A DNA stretch of 64,000 nucleotides, from NCBI GenBank assembly GCA_004352715.1, contig SCFE01000067.1, positions 1,528,516 through 1,592,515 of the forward strand, given 5' to 3'. This stretch comes from Hofstenia miamia. Its lineage: Eukaryota; Xenacoelomorpha; Acoela. The translations under genes were made by a program, and so were the position numbers. Below the pieces are notes generated by a model. The model saw only the letters and a list, made by a program, of their open reading frames with translations. It was not told where the DNA came from and ran no database searches. The stretch's first letter is position 1, and each line of letters starts with the position of its first letter. Shown here piece by piece: positions 25,554 to 38,590 of the stretch.

Positions 25554-26252
25554 TTTGAAAAGTAAAAAAACTGTGTGTACTGTAAGCAGAGATGGAGGCG
25601 GTATCCTCAAAGGCAACCATGGCCGGTCCGGTTCCGGTCAACCCTGACTGCTGAAATTGCAACTGCACGCAGCAGAAGGAATGCATTATTCTGTACAGCA
25701 AAATATAAATTTCTATTACACACACTTCTCGCACAATCAGAGGTAGAAACGGTTGGTACAAAAACATTGAGAGTGTCAAACAGAAGTTGAGCAATCACTA
25801 TTTGAATGCGTTGATTATAAGCAGTAAGAGAGTGTTTGCAATCACTAATTGTTGGGGATGAGCATTACATAATAAAGACGTGTTTTATCACGACAATAAT
25901 ACACCATCACACAATGGGCTAAGCATCCAGGAATTCCTTGTCAAATATGCCATTGCTTTTCTGAGACAATCTTCTTACTGCCCTGATCTGTTTTCCTGAG
26001 AATTTTTTGGCTCCCAAGTTCAAAAAACATTTTAAAATCAAGATTTAAGAGGTAGAAGACACAAGAATTGCGGTCTAGCAACTTTGAAGCATCCCAGACA
26101 TGATTTCCAAGAGTGCATGAAAGCATGACAGAGGGAGATGACAAAGTGCGTTGAAAACAACGGAGAATAATTTGAAGAGGACATGTTGTAGTTTAAGTTC
26201 ATTGTTTGAAACATAATTGCTAAGTGAAGACTCGTTAATTTTCAAGCACACT
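25547..26252 (+). mobile_element. Internally deleted mariner element with terminal repeats
   Basis: About 706 bases between TA-rich flanks. The left end reads GGGTAGGTTTGAAAAGTAA. The right end, reverse-complemented, reads AGTGTGCTTGAAAATTAA; they share TTGAAAA and similar flanks. The plus-strand coding remnant includes FYHDNNTPSHNGLSIQEFL (second catalytic Asp codon at 25892-25894), SSYCPDL and HDFQECMKA, then KCVENNGE, the order found near the C-terminus of mariner transposases. After CPDL the frame meets a stop and Glu where a third catalytic Asp is expected. The N-terminal DNA-binding half and the first catalytic Asp are not recognisable in 25560-25860. It is non-functional, and full-length mariners are about 1.3 kb. 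Confidence 0.72.
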
Positions 26253-27201
26253 TATATATATATAAATGCATACACGCATACATATGTACATATAATCAAT
26301 AACAATATTGATATTGTGATTTTTTAATGCATTACTATTGTGAGATCTAGACTTAGCTAAACTATAGATTGTGCAAGAAAAAGGTTAGATTTGTATTATA
26401 AAATATTTGTAAAATCGCTGTATAGGATCAATACTTTCGCATATGTAAAACTTTTAGCTTATGAATACATTTCTGACTCGCTTTGTTGTGGTCAACGATT
26501 TACTCCGCAAAAGTGGCAATGAGAATTGAATTTTAGGGAAATTAATACTGTTGACACAAAATATATGCCTATATGTACATACTTTGAAATGGAAATTTAC
26601 ACTTTATTTTTGCATAAGTTTGAAGGAAAGTAGAAAATAGCTGAGCACAGAAAATGGTATCAAATTTTAATAGTAATGTGGAAACTTAATTTTAAATTGA
26701 CTCAACATGTTGGTTTTAGTGTTTTATAATGCTATATAACTTTGAACGAGGAAGTTCATTAAATATTAATGAATTATGTTATTTCAAATTTTGACTGTTG
26801 TCGTAACTTTTTATTCTCTGATCAAGCTTGAGAAATATTTGAATTATATCACGTAAAAGTTTCTATAGTTGTGTATTTTCTAGTTAATTAACCAAAATGC
26901 ATTTAAGACACATTAAAATTGAGACTACTAATTTAGTTGGTTTTGCATACTTTATTTTAAATTCCAAATTACGAACTCCCTATATTCAAAAGATAAATTT
27001 TTCTTCAAAAGTAAATTATTTTCACTTTGACTCCCTTGCGCGTCATATGGTATTCAAGAAATTAAATGATTGTAAGCATGTAGATGCATACCTGAACTTT
27101 CTTTGGAAATATTAACATTATGCAATCTACAGTATCTTGGGTGCTTGTGCACATGTGGGTGATTTGAGGGTGAATATTTCGGATTTATTATTTCTTTTTA
27201 G
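26253..27201. other. A+T-rich intergenic DNA, no gene seen
   Basis: Starts with a short TA run at the mariner edge. An open frame of 72 codons at 26897-27115 has no motif. Nothing is recognised. Confidence 0.55.
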
Positions 27202-27229
27202 TATATATATATATATATATATATATATG
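27202..27229. repeat. (TA)n microsatellite
   Basis: About 14 TA units. Confidence 0.93.
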
Positions 27230-27388
27230 TTACAAAAAGATTGTGAAATTGGTATTTCACTTGCCTAATCCCAACCCTAACTCCTCAAATTTATTGCTTT
27301 ATGACGTTTTTAATTGAAATAGCAGTTTCACAAATTCACTTAAATTCTAGGGATTTCAACGAAATTCTTTATTACACATTCTTACTGT

Positions 27389-27391
<3 letters not shown>

Positions 27392-27422
<31 letters not shown>
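27392..27422. repeat. (TA)n microsatellite ending at an ambiguous base
   Basis: About 15 TA units followed by N at 27423. Confidence 0.93.
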
Positions 27423-27558
27423 NACCAATATATTATAAATTTTGTGGTTGCAATTTTCAATGTACTCATAGATTTTATCACTTGGTGACATAAAACGATG
27501 TAACTTTAAACTGCTTCTTGAATATGATTTGCACGTCTTTGTCAGCTATTTCTTACTG

Positions 27559-27561
<3 letters not shown>

Positions 27562-27599
<38 letters not shown>
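27562..27599. repeat. (TA)n microsatellite abutting a Tc1 end
   Basis: About 19 TA units. The next bases, AGTGCGTGGCAGCAAG, are the likely Tc1 terminus. Confidence 0.93.
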
Positions 27600-27604
<5 letters not shown>

Positions 27605-28682
27605 CGTGGCAGCAAGTTTGCATAATTATATATATAAATATATTTTTTGAGAGTAAGTCTTTAAGCCAACACAAAATATATTTCAAACGATCAAACATGT
27701 TCACAAACATCAGGAAAATGAATACTGGGGATTTTCACATCAATACTTCGTGTTGACACCCTATGCAGCAATCAATGCCTCAACTCGCGAAGGCATGGAA
27801 ATGACCAAATTTTGGCACATTTTTTTAATTTCCTCGTCCTTGAACCAAACGTTGAGAAATGAAGCACTGATTTCTTGCTTTCGCACTACTCCCATCAGGC
27901 GGAGACGGCGGTTTATGATAGTCCAAAGATTTTCAATGGGCTTCATGTCGTATGATTCTGGTGGCCAATTCAGGATTCGAATATTCCTTGAGGCATATGG
28001 GTTTTTGTGCAATGACTGATGTGGCAAGGTGCATTATCTTGCTGAAACAGGCCTTCACCGTCCGGAAACCAATCCTTCCTTTGCTGAACAAATCGTCCAT
28101 GGATGATCTTCGTAATATAACTCTCACTGTTGAGGTTTCCTTCCATGACATGAGCGCGACCAGTACCCTGGTAGGAGAAGCATGCCCATATCATAACTTG
28201 AGATGATTGCTTCTCGGTGAAGTGTCAATGCCCGCGGCTTTAAGGGCCGACCATCCAACAGCTTGACAAAATTTGGACACTCACCTCCAACTTGAATCAT
28301 CGTTTCGTCGGTAAAGAGGGCTTTTTTCCAATCATCGATTGACACACTCTTGGTGATCAAGGTAGCTTTTTTCCTGTTGTGCCTTTGTCAGCATTGGGCA
28401 TTTTCGTGGATTAATCGCATGGCGGCTAGCTTGATTTAGCCTCGTTGGACAGTTCGCACACTCAGATGATCACCCGAAGCACCCATCAAAGTTTTCTGAC
28501 TTCTCGGGCCGAAGACTTTGGCGACTTTACTGAAATATCACGCATATAACTGAGCTCGCGGTCAGTAAGCTTTCTGTTTGAGCCACCACAATGTAGAAGC
28601 ATTTACAATAAACAAAAGAATAGATTTCATATTTATGCTAAGGCCTGCGCACTAACAGTCAGCATCTCTTGGAGGTCCACTA
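27600..28682 (-). mobile_element. Tc1-like transposon, decayed
   Basis: About 1.08 kb holding a minus-strand Tc1 transposase remnant. The putative left end begins TAGTGCGTGGCAGCAAG after a (TA)n tract. The putative right end, reverse-complemented, begins TAGTGGACCTCCAAGAG. They agree only partly, so the boundaries are inferred and the element may be shorter. A typical Tc1 is 1.3-1.6 kb, so some internal or terminal sequence is probably lost. Confidence 0.6.
27761..28590 (-). pseudogene. Tc1 transposase pseudogene
   Basis: Cut-and-paste DDE transposase remnant. On the minus strand it shows, in order: the N-terminal helix-turn-helix block RKLTDRELSYMRDISVKSP (about 28580); the first catalytic Asp in WKKALFTDET (about 28310); MIWACFSYQGTG; the second catalytic Asp in FQQDNAPCH (about 28040); and the terminal catalytic Glu in PESYDMKPIENLW (about 27940). 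It ends in MPSRVEALIAA before a stop. All three catalytic residues survive, but the FQQDNAPCH section is in a different frame from the sections on either side (shifts near 28195 and 27985). Stops also lie between the helix-turn-helix block and the first Asp. It therefore cannot encode a working enzyme. Confidence 0.88.
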
Positions 28683-31583
28683 TTATTATTTCAGGGAATA
28701 GCATGTGCATTACCTCATTTTTTTCAAAAAGGTAGCTACAAATACTTTATTTATTGAAATATATTAATCTGCGAAAATATACAGACATGATATAGAGTCG
28801 AAATTTAGGCAGACTTTTTAAAATGGCAATTGGTCCTATTGCTTAAACTGATATCAAAAAATTATAACTTCAAAGAATGGTCCAACACGCTATAATGACA
28901 GTGGCGTAAAGGAAAGTAACGAGGAGCGAATTATTGCTACTTTATAATGTGCAAAATCTCGGCACTAAAACATATTTAATAGACAACATTTTGGGAAACA
29001 AGGACTTTGCCGTAAATATATGTTATTAAAAGCCAAACAAAATTCTCCGTGTCAGATAGCTTATTTCTGCCTTGATTCAAACAGAATCAGTAACAGCTGA
29101 AGAGATGAGTAGCAAAACATTTTAGTAAATTTGTGAGAAGCAATTTTCTTGCTTAAGGTGCGTGGAATTCTCAAAATTGACTTCTACATGTCTATACTCA
29201 ATCAATCAGAAAATGAATTCATCAGGCCAAAGGAATAAATTTCATGCTTCTTACCAACAAATTCGACTTACTTTTGTCCACAACATTAAATTTTCCATTT
29301 TCAGTTTAGTTGTTTGTAATTAAGTTACTTTATCAGTGTAAGGCATTGATAAATTGGTTATTATATTGCGTACGTTTCTTCTCTGCCTACGAAAATATTG
29401 CATCAACTGCAGAATGAAATTTACGAACTTCAAAATAAATTGAAATTGGCATAATTAAAGTTAGGTGATTTTTCAAAGTAAGCTTGAATCAAAGTTAGTT
29501 ACTATACATATTGATATTTGAGGCAATCTGTAATGGCTTAGGGAAGATTGATTAACAGGCCTGGTAACTGGTCAGTAATTTGAAAATTTATGTTTATTCA
29601 AAAGATTCAATTTAGATTTTGGGTATGACCCATGGTCACAGTAATGACTAAATTGCAATCAGGCTTACTATTTGTAGCTATTTAAGGGGTACGACGTGTT
29701 TACTACCTAATTTAGATTATTTTAGAACAATGACTAAATAACGTTGCCTTTGCTGCCTACAAAGGCTTTCTAAGTGTCTATCTCGTAAGTGCGCAAATTA
29801 TATCTTGGGTAAGTTACTCGAGCCATATTTCTGCTCAATATTTTTAAATATATCTACACATAATTCAACTTGTTAATCGCATTTTTGACTGAATTTTTTG
29901 TTAATAGAATTATGCTGCTTAAAAATAGGTGAGCTCGTAATCGAAAAAATGATTTTATGCTTGTTCCTATAGGCGGCCACTTTTTTACAAATCCAATAGG
30001 ATCAACATAGTTTTTCTGTTATTAATTTTCAAAGTGAAGAGAACCTTAATGAATGTACAAAAACTACAAATATATTAGATTAATTGATATATTTAATATT
30101 ATAAATAGCTCTAGTTGAAAAAAACAGCAAACTCCAATATCTAGCCAAACTTTAGCAGAAGCCAAAAGAAGATATCGTGAAATAAGAAAATAAAGTGTTT
30201 ATAAAAAATGAGTATATTTCCAAGCAAGCACCACATTATTTAACATTATGTAAAATTTTAGTATCAGGAAATATAACTTTTGCTTCTTTATCAGTAGACT
30301 ATCATCGGTGTATATTCCAAGTCTGATGTTGAGTCCTACCAAACGTGTCTCAAGTTATTTATAGAAAATAAATTGATCATCCAATAAGAAGACAATATAG
30401 CATCAACAAATTGGGTTGAGTTTTCATTGTCCTCGTTAAGAAATATTTGTTCAATATTTTTCATTTATTCTACTAAAAATTTATAACAAATCTTTATTGC
30501 TATTTTTATTTAGACATACTATTAAGCATTATATATTGCAAATCATACTTAAAAAAATCGTAGAGAAAGTCAATTATGTGGAAATTTTCATGGAAATAAT
30601 TTATTTTTTAAATGTAGAAATTGTTCTAATTCATAGTTTTAAAATCATTCAATAACCATGATCAACAAGATCCCTGGTGTCATTTTGTCGATTTATGCAA
30701 GGCCGAAAATGAATATTAATTGCCAAATTTGTCAATTGACATGTTGAAGCACTCACTCTCAGTTCCAATCAAAGAACGTCATTGCGCTCATTAAATTTAA
30801 TTTTTTCTCTATTATCTGAATTATAGGCGAAATATTTATATTAAATGTAGTTATAAATATCGTAAAAAGGCCATTCATTATTTAAAATTGCTATTCTTCT
30901 CTCGCCATTAAGCTCTGTTAATCGTTAAATGGAATATGTGACGTATAATATAATCAGCCAGTCCTTAAATAATAGCTTCTCTCAGCACGAATTGGGTGAA
31001 ACAAAATAATACAGAAATAAATAATATGAATATCTTGTGCAATCGCTTAATTCCATTTACTCTAATACTAACAAGTTCGCCCATCACACTTGACATCATT
31101 TAAATTCGATATAAAATTTTAATGTACATAAGTGTATGAAGTTGGATAAAAAAATAATGAGTTTTCGATGAACACTTTACTTCATGCTTTTACAGTTTGA
31201 GGAAGAGTGCTCAGCGTGTATACAATTTATCGTCTGTGCTAGCTTAATAGACAAACTTATATATGCATTGTCATTGTATTAATTTTAAGCATTTTTTATA
31301 ATATCGATGATTCTTACAAAACACCTTGGTCATTTGTAAAAAATGTTTCGCTTATAGCAAATTTTTTTCAATGTTCTTTTTAATGGACGTCCAAAACATT
31401 CGATTTTTTAATAATATTATATTAAGTATTAGGAACAGAAATCTAAATTCTTTTGGATATTTTTGAAATTCATGAGAAAGAATTTTTAGTATACGGAACA
31501 AACTTCCATACCACGCAAGACAAGACTTCCGACAAATGCATTAAAAACAATCGCTTAAGATGATGCATACATATATATATATA
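28683..31583. other. A+T-rich intergenic DNA, no gene seen
   Basis: Nearly 3 kb without recognisable coding. A short minus-free segment near 30125-30195 translates to QTLAEAKRRYREIRK, which could be a LINE scrap but is too short to call. Confidence 0.5.
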
Positions 31584-31990
31584 NNNNNNNNNNNNNNNNN
31601 NNNNNNNNNNNNNNNNNNNNNNNNNNNNNNNNNNNNNNNNNNNNNNNNNNNNNNNNNNNNNNNNNNNNNNNNNNNNNNNNNNNNNNNNNNNNNNNNNNNN
31701 NNNNNNNNNNNNNNNNNNNNNNNNNNNNNNNNNNNNNNNNNNNNNNNNNNNNNNNNNNNNNNNNNNNNNNNNNNNNNNNNNNNNNNNNNNNNNNNNNNNN
31801 NNNNNNNNNNNNNNNNNNNNNNNNNNNNNNNNNNNNNNNNNNNNNNNNNNNNNNNNNNNNNNNNNNNNNNNNNNNNNNNNNNNNNNNNNNNNNNNNNNNN
31901 NNNNNNNNNNNNNNNNNNNNNNNNNNNNNNNNNNNNNNNNNNNNNNNNNNNNNNNNNNNNNNNNNNNNNNNNNNNNNNNNNNNNNNNNNN
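31584..31990. other. Assembly gap of 407 N inside a (TA)n tract
   Basis: Flanked by TA repeats on both sides (31570-31583 and 31991-32014), so the gap probably represents an unresolved (TA)n or TA-flanked repeat. Confidence 0.97.
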
Positions 31991-34404
31991 TATACATATA
32001 TATATAAATATATAATAATAAACAAAGTTTCTATAAGCACTACAGACTATTTATAATCAATGTAAATGTTTGTAATTATATATATATATATATATATATA
32101 ACCTATGCAGCATTGTATATATAAATGGGTAATAAACAGCTTAAATTCGATTCAAATAGCTCAAAATTTAGGCAATGCATTCAAGTTCAAGAAAGTTGAC
32201 AATGAGTCAGGTTTCCTTGACTCTGCCACAATGCATCACGGCTTTTCTTGGCTCATTCCAACCCACATAGGAAGCTTAAAAATATAGTCCAAACCACACT
32301 ATATGTGCTTAATGAATTATAACGTCCCAACATAAGGCACTTATCCCAGATCTAAATATTGGTCCAAGTGCAATTCATATCTGTGATTCCGTTAATAATT
32401 AAGTTGTTCAAAATTCATTAATGTATCTCAAATCATGAATCTTTTAAGAAAAACTAACCTTTTTTATTTTAAACTATAATATTCTTAAAATAAAAAATGC
32501 AAATTTAAAAAACCATCCTTTCCAGTCAGTGATAATGAACATCGATTTCGCTAATGGTTTTCAAGTGAGGCAGAAAAATTTTGGATAGGAAAATCTTTTC
32601 TAATAGTAGCAAAATTTGGAAATACATTAAAAATGTAACATAAAAACAAACAATTTAGAAAACTACAACTTAAGAAAATGGCCAATAATGATATTTTTAT
32701 ACACAACCCAACCCATTAACCCACATTATGAACATCAGAAAGTCCGACCTGCAAGCGAACGCTGTAAGCATGACCCAACACAACACCCTAATAGTTACAA
32801 GCGTTATAACTCAACCTCACTCATGACTGGAACTGTCACCCTATGAATCTCTCATTTAACTGACAAAATCATTTTTGAATAAGTATAATGTAATAATTTT
32901 TATGTAATTCATTGCATTTACAATAAAAAACAATGTTTGTTCATACCCATACTCAGCGTTTAAATTACTGAAATTTCAATTACATTTTATCACTAATTGT
33001 CCATGATTTGTGGACCTTGTACAACAGATCTTGGAATTGTCCTAACAGCTACACGTTTGCTGGATCAGCTCAAGGGTTGATCTATTTAAAATTTTTAGTA
33101 ATCCATTCTTTCTATTTCTTTTCCGTAGGTAATTATCATTATGAAGGCACTTAAAAAAGTTACGGTTCGTGTTAAATGAATTACTGCTAAATAATAATCG
33201 CGCGAGGTTTTGTAAATTAAACTCAGATAGAATAAACAACAAGCACTTGTCTCATTTCACAATTAAATCTAGTTTTGAATTGGAAATGTTTTTCAAAGAA
33301 ACTTAGCAAATGTCAATGGGAGAAAACAAAATGGCGTAAATGAATAAAAATTAGCGCTTTTCTTGTAAAAGGGCTTGAAACAAGTATCTTCATATCTAAT
33401 GTTCAATTTGTTTTAAAATTTTAATTTCAATTTAAATGGAAACGCTTTTGTCGTTAATTTAATAATGCTTGTTGTTAGTAATTCACGTAAAAGCCTTTTA
33501 CTAAAAAGTACCTCCAGATGCATGGAAAAGTTGGAAGCCATTTGGATGGTGTCATAGAGAACAAGTCAACGTCTCTATTTTATCTAGCAAGTTAACCATG
33601 GTAATTTAATGTACAAACAATTCCGGGGGTTGATCCAAAATACTATTGAGGGCACTCTAGGACGCACGTCTTAATACTTGGGCGATCCCCACCCCAGAAA
33701 CGATCCCACTGCAAAATGCCAATGCCTACTATCTTCAAGGTTTGAATAAAATAAATCGGAACTTGAAAATACTATAAATGTGGACGGTATCAAAAAATAA
33801 AAATGATGATAGGTCGCGCCAGAAACGTAGGGAATAGGTAGGGTTAGAGATATCTTAGGTAATAGGACTTGGTTTAAAAAAATTCCCCCGCTTGTATTAG
33901 TTATACGTGATGCATGTGTGTATAATTATATGTGATGTTTGAAATGTTTAAGGATTGTGTTCCTAATAATTTCCTCGTTGTGAAGGTGTTTACTTTTTCC
34001 GAATAAGAAAGTGTTTAAAATTGGCAGGTAAAGATTAAATAGTGTACCAATTTGATGGATGTGAAATCATGGGAAGTCTTTCATTGAATAAATATGAAAT
34101 ATATGTTATAGAATGTTTAGTAAATATTGCTAACTACTAGATAAATGCTTACTTATAAGCAAAGTTCATTAATTTGAAGAAGCCTATAGTAAAGTGTTTC
34201 TTTTGGAAATGTTTTTTAAATATACAATGTGCTGATGTCTTACTAGACGGATTTAACCACGATTAACCTGGGTATAAATTTTACAAGTTAGAGTGGTAAC
34301 GGTAATAATCGAATACTGAAATGCGTGCTCCTGCTTGGGAATCGCCGCCACATACAATGTAGCGAAAAATTAGCAATCAAAGCAATCAACACCAGAGTAG
34401 CAAA
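31991..34404. other. Intergenic DNA, no gene seen
   Basis: Short islands of higher G+C occur near 32700-32870 (ACCC-rich) and 33620-33860, without recognisable coding or repeat structure. Confidence 0.5.
32077..32100. repeat. (TA)n microsatellite
   Basis: About 12 TA units. Confidence 0.92.
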
Positions 34405-34803
34405 CGGGTCACATATTTTGACTCACGACCCGACCTGCAGACAATTGACCCATGATCCAACCCGACCCATAGTATGTTATCCCACGTCCCGACCCATGGT
34501 TCAGACAGTCAGCTTTTGACCCGAGTTGTATTTGCAAACGCTTGACAAAACTAATATGAAACAATGTCATTAATATTAATTGAAAAGTAGGTTTTATATA
34601 GCATAGTAGATGTATACTAAATGGAAATTCGTGGTTAGTTTTCCACTATTTCATGTAAATCTTTTAAACAATACATTTCTCTGACCCAGGAAATTTTCAA
34701 AATTTTGAACCATGACCCGACCCGAGCCAGTATGACCCACAACTCAACTCGACCCAACATTTCTTTGACCCAATCCACGGGTCGGGTCGGGTCGGGTTGG
34801 GTC
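34405..34803. repeat. GACCC/GGGTC degenerate repeat cluster with a strand switch
   Basis: From about 34405 to 34770 the plus strand repeatedly carries GACCC and CGACCC units. At 34779 the orientation flips to five GGG runs separated by TC or TT (34779-34801). A unit-free 160-base stretch (34520-34680) separates two GACCC patches. Function is unknown. It could be the degenerate core or ends of a non-autonomous element. Confidence 0.75.
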
Positions 34804-37800
34804 AACACGTTGCCACGTTGATCAACACCATCACAAACAAAGGAGCTTATCGTTTTTCACTCAGTCGAAAGAATCCTTTCTTAATTTTTTTCTCAAATGC
34901 TTTTTAGATTTTGGTATTCTTTTTGAAATTTTAATTATATTGAGTGTTTTGTTTGCCTTTTATAAAATTATGGGTGGGTAAGTCCCATAATCGCACAGCT
35001 CTATGTCTTAACCCAAAATATTTAAAGTTAAACATTACTAAATATTGCTAAAAAATGTTGAGTTAAAATACCATTTTAAAACAATGAAGATGCATAATGC
35101 AATGTGGCTATGTTAAGATGAGAAGGGAAATGTATATAATTTATTCATTTTATATAGAATGGAATCTAATTTGAGGTATAGAAATTTTTATCCCAGCTTA
35201 TGTGCGTATTTATTGAATGGATCCAGTTTAATTTAGTCTTTTGTTAAGTAAATGAAAAATTTCTAAATTTTACAGAAACTTGTATGCATGGATCATAGTT
35301 CAATTGACAAGTCTTAAATGTTTGACTATTTGTTTTAAAACAACTATTGAAATTTTCTTTTATACTCAAATAAAACTTGAATGAAGGCTGAACACCCCAA
35401 TTAGCTTAAATAACTTTAATTCATAACTTTGTCAATTTGTGCGAAATTAATTGAGGTAAAGTATGTAAAAGCTCAAAGCAATGAGATGGCTTTACTACCA
35501 AACCCTCTTTCCATTTAACTTACATCATTACTAGATATATTTACTAGATCTACCACTTGATGTGTCAATACGTTTTAAAAGTACCTGTTAACAAACTGAA
35601 AATGAAGCAATTCTAACAAAGTTAGTACTAGTTTTAAAACAGTTAGCTTGTCCATAAGAACAAGAAAATTTTATGTTCAAAAGTTGTTTGACGTTTCTCC
35701 TTCACTCAATAAACGTTTTTTGTTTACCTACTGTCACACTTTTGATTCTCTCTCATTAAAATTCTCATTATAGAAAAAATTACTTAAGAACTGACGCAGT
35801 TTATTGAGATTTTGCGCAATAAGTGCTAACTAACTTTTATAGATGATTAGTGTTGAATATAAAATACACAATATACCAAGGAAAAATATTTAGTAAACAT
35901 GACCCCATGAAAGCAGTTATTTAGCTCTTAGTGAAACTTATTTGAACATAATTCTATTTCTCGATTTGAACTGTTCTAAAAATGGAACATATAATTTAAT
36001 TGAATTCATTGAGGCTCTTAATTTTAACCGGTTAAACTAGATTATTTTCAATAGTTTCTTATTTCTTACTGCATTTCTAAAATTGTCTTTGCATAGTACG
36101 AAATAGGTTTTGAGTGTAATTTGAAAAGCTCTTACAGCCGATTTCAAAACTAAGCCTCTTTGAAGCTAGAATTTTAGAACATCTCGACAATACAAATCTC
36201 GAAGGCCTTAATTTGAAGGTCACGGTAAGATTTCAGTAAAACATTAAATTACTAGGACTATATACTCTTCGAATTTTACACTAAGAAATTCTTGTATTGT
36301 ACACCACAGGAGGCTCACATTTCAAAAAGCAGGAAATCCAAGTTTAATCGAGCTCATGTGAAATAGAAATAATATTATTAACTGAAATTAAAAGGTAATA
36401 ATTTACAATTTTTTGTAGAAATCAATTCCTCTTTTAAATGTTGTATTCACCCACCTATTCTCAAATGATCTAAAATTTTTTGTAATATATCATTCAAGCT
36501 CTATTTGAGTTCCTGGTATTTGAATGCGATTTGAAATTTTACTTTTCGGACTATTGTATTAAACTAAATATGGTTTTAGTAATAATCTGAGAAGTAAATC
36601 ATAAGCCATTTGCAACAAATTTTGACATTTTCTAATTTTCAGAACAAAATGAATGCCTTTTATATCTATTATATCTTTCTTAATCAGCCATGCTACAAAA
36701 ATCACAAATTTTCTTACAAAACATAAATTTTTTATGATTTAATAATCAACTATTATTGATGAAAATGGCCCACAGAGGTTCTTCTGACAACTACAATAAA
36801 ACTTTGACTATCTCACGTGAAATTTCCACTTCGATTTAGGAAAAATTGAAAGGATTCCGTTCCATCTGTTTTATTTAATTCATTAAAATCTTAAAATTTG
36901 AAATTTGGATTTAGGCTCGAAAAAATCCACAGGAACTGCTAATTTTACGCAGCTTAAAACTATTTCAAAATTCTTACAATAACCATTCGAGATAAGCAAT
37001 CAAAAACCCTTTAAGAACTCAATAAATATCAAAACATTTGAGATGCTTTTCACTAGTATACAATTGTTAGAAAATTTTTCCGCATGGCACTTCAAAACTC
37101 TTAATTCTAAGCGTTAAGCACTCGCATTAATGTATCTGAAAAATAATATTAAACATTTTAGCGTCATTAGCAATTTCTTAAAAACACATAAGGACGTTTC
37201 ATATGAAAACGAATAATTTCATTTTAAATATTTATTAACTTTTAGTTAAACCAAGTATGAATGATTGACTGCGAGTCAACGGAATCAAGACTAAAATTAC
37301 TTACACTGCTTATCATTTACCCAAAACAATACAATACATTTAAGAATGATTGCTGTTTACTTGCCCAGCTCAAATATTTGACATTTGCATAGTCTCGTTT
37401 CTTTATGATCTGCTTATAATGTATTGCTACAGACCTATTTTTGAGCAAATCTGTCAGTTTCAATTTTTTAATGTTTTACTCCATGTTCTCCGAATTAGTA
37501 GCTGCATACATCATAAGTTTGTGACCACAACATATTGGAGCTTTATAGTCAAGAACAGTTTTGGTTACATTCTCCTACAATTTCCACCAAGCCTATTAGA
37601 AAATTTGTCATAAAAATTATTCGTGTGTTTGAAGTACATTAAAAGATGGAAAGTTTTATGTGGAAAATCCATCTTTTACAAAAAAAAATCAAATTCTTAC
37701 CATACCTAATGTTCAAATAATAAAGCAGTCTACAGTCCATGGCAGCAACAGCCTTTTTAGTTTGTTTTTAATAGATCGCTCAAGTCCCGTCCAGCCTCGC

Positions 37801-38490
37801 AAAGTCAGAAGCCGCAACTTACGAACGAAAATGAAAGAGGAGTGCTTTCTCAATCCAGTCCAGCTTTCATATTTGTGATTTCTTTAGTATTTAGTCAACT
37901 ATGAGCACTTAAAAATTTTTTATGGAAACTAATTGTAAAAAATGTTTGGGTTATTTAAACTTAATATAGTCATCAATAGTGACTGTGAATCAGAATTTTT
38001 CAGCATCAAGATCAAAGTTTCTAGTGAATTTTCATTATTCTTGTGAAAATGGTTTTAAAAAATTAATTGAAACTGTTAATTTAGGCATTTGAAGTAAATT
38101 ATTCTTCTCAGACGATAAATGCATGCAAATTAAAAGATATTTACAAAATTATGTAATAAATTAGTCTAACACCTGGCAGAATTTTAAGAAATTATTCAAA
38201 ATCGGTACACAATGTAATCGAATGATTCCTTGTATGTTGTGTTTAAAACTGTAGCTGACATATTAAATTTTTTAAAAGTTATGTTAACTTAATATCAAAG
38301 ACTTACACAAAGTATTACAGCAAAGAAAGAGATAATCAACCTCATCAGGCGTAATCCGTACAAATTCTATTTTGCATTTATTAAAATTATTAGTTGAGAG
38401 CAGTGTGACGAAATTATATAAGCCAATCACAATTAGGACGAAACGATCATTGGAGATTGAAGGAACTAATGATTAGAAAATATTAGAAGC
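34804..38490. other. A+T-rich intergenic DNA, no gene seen
   Basis: A short inverted repeat, ATTATGGG...CCCATAAT, lies near 34968-34994. Open frames at 37350-37613 and 37660-37878 show no motif. Confidence 0.5.
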
Positions 38491-38499
38491 ATTAATTAA

Positions 38500-38590
38500 C
38501 GAATCGAGACAAGGCAAATAAAACATTTGGTGGAAAAATAGATAAGCCCAATCATTTGTCAGACTTAATTTATGGAAATACTACATTATA
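38500..38590 (-). repeat. Segment shared with 15755-15835
   Basis: On the minus strand both loci read TGGGCTTATC-ATTTT-TCC, then AATGTTTTATTTGCCTT, separated by 24 more bases at the 15.8 kb locus. Translated, they give WAYLF...MFYLPCLDSLI here and WAYRF...MFYLPLLIFVL there. The shared peptide suggests either two relics of one gene family or one repeat family. No further homology is seen outside the segment. Confidence 0.45.

Noticed and set aside
27750-28206. Plus-strand open frames overlapping the Tc1 transposase
   Set aside because: Antisense shadows of the minus-strand transposase relic, with no independent motif.
31470-32040. Open frames of 151-175 codons around 31.6 kb
   Set aside because: Artefacts of the 407-base N gap and the flanking TA repeats.
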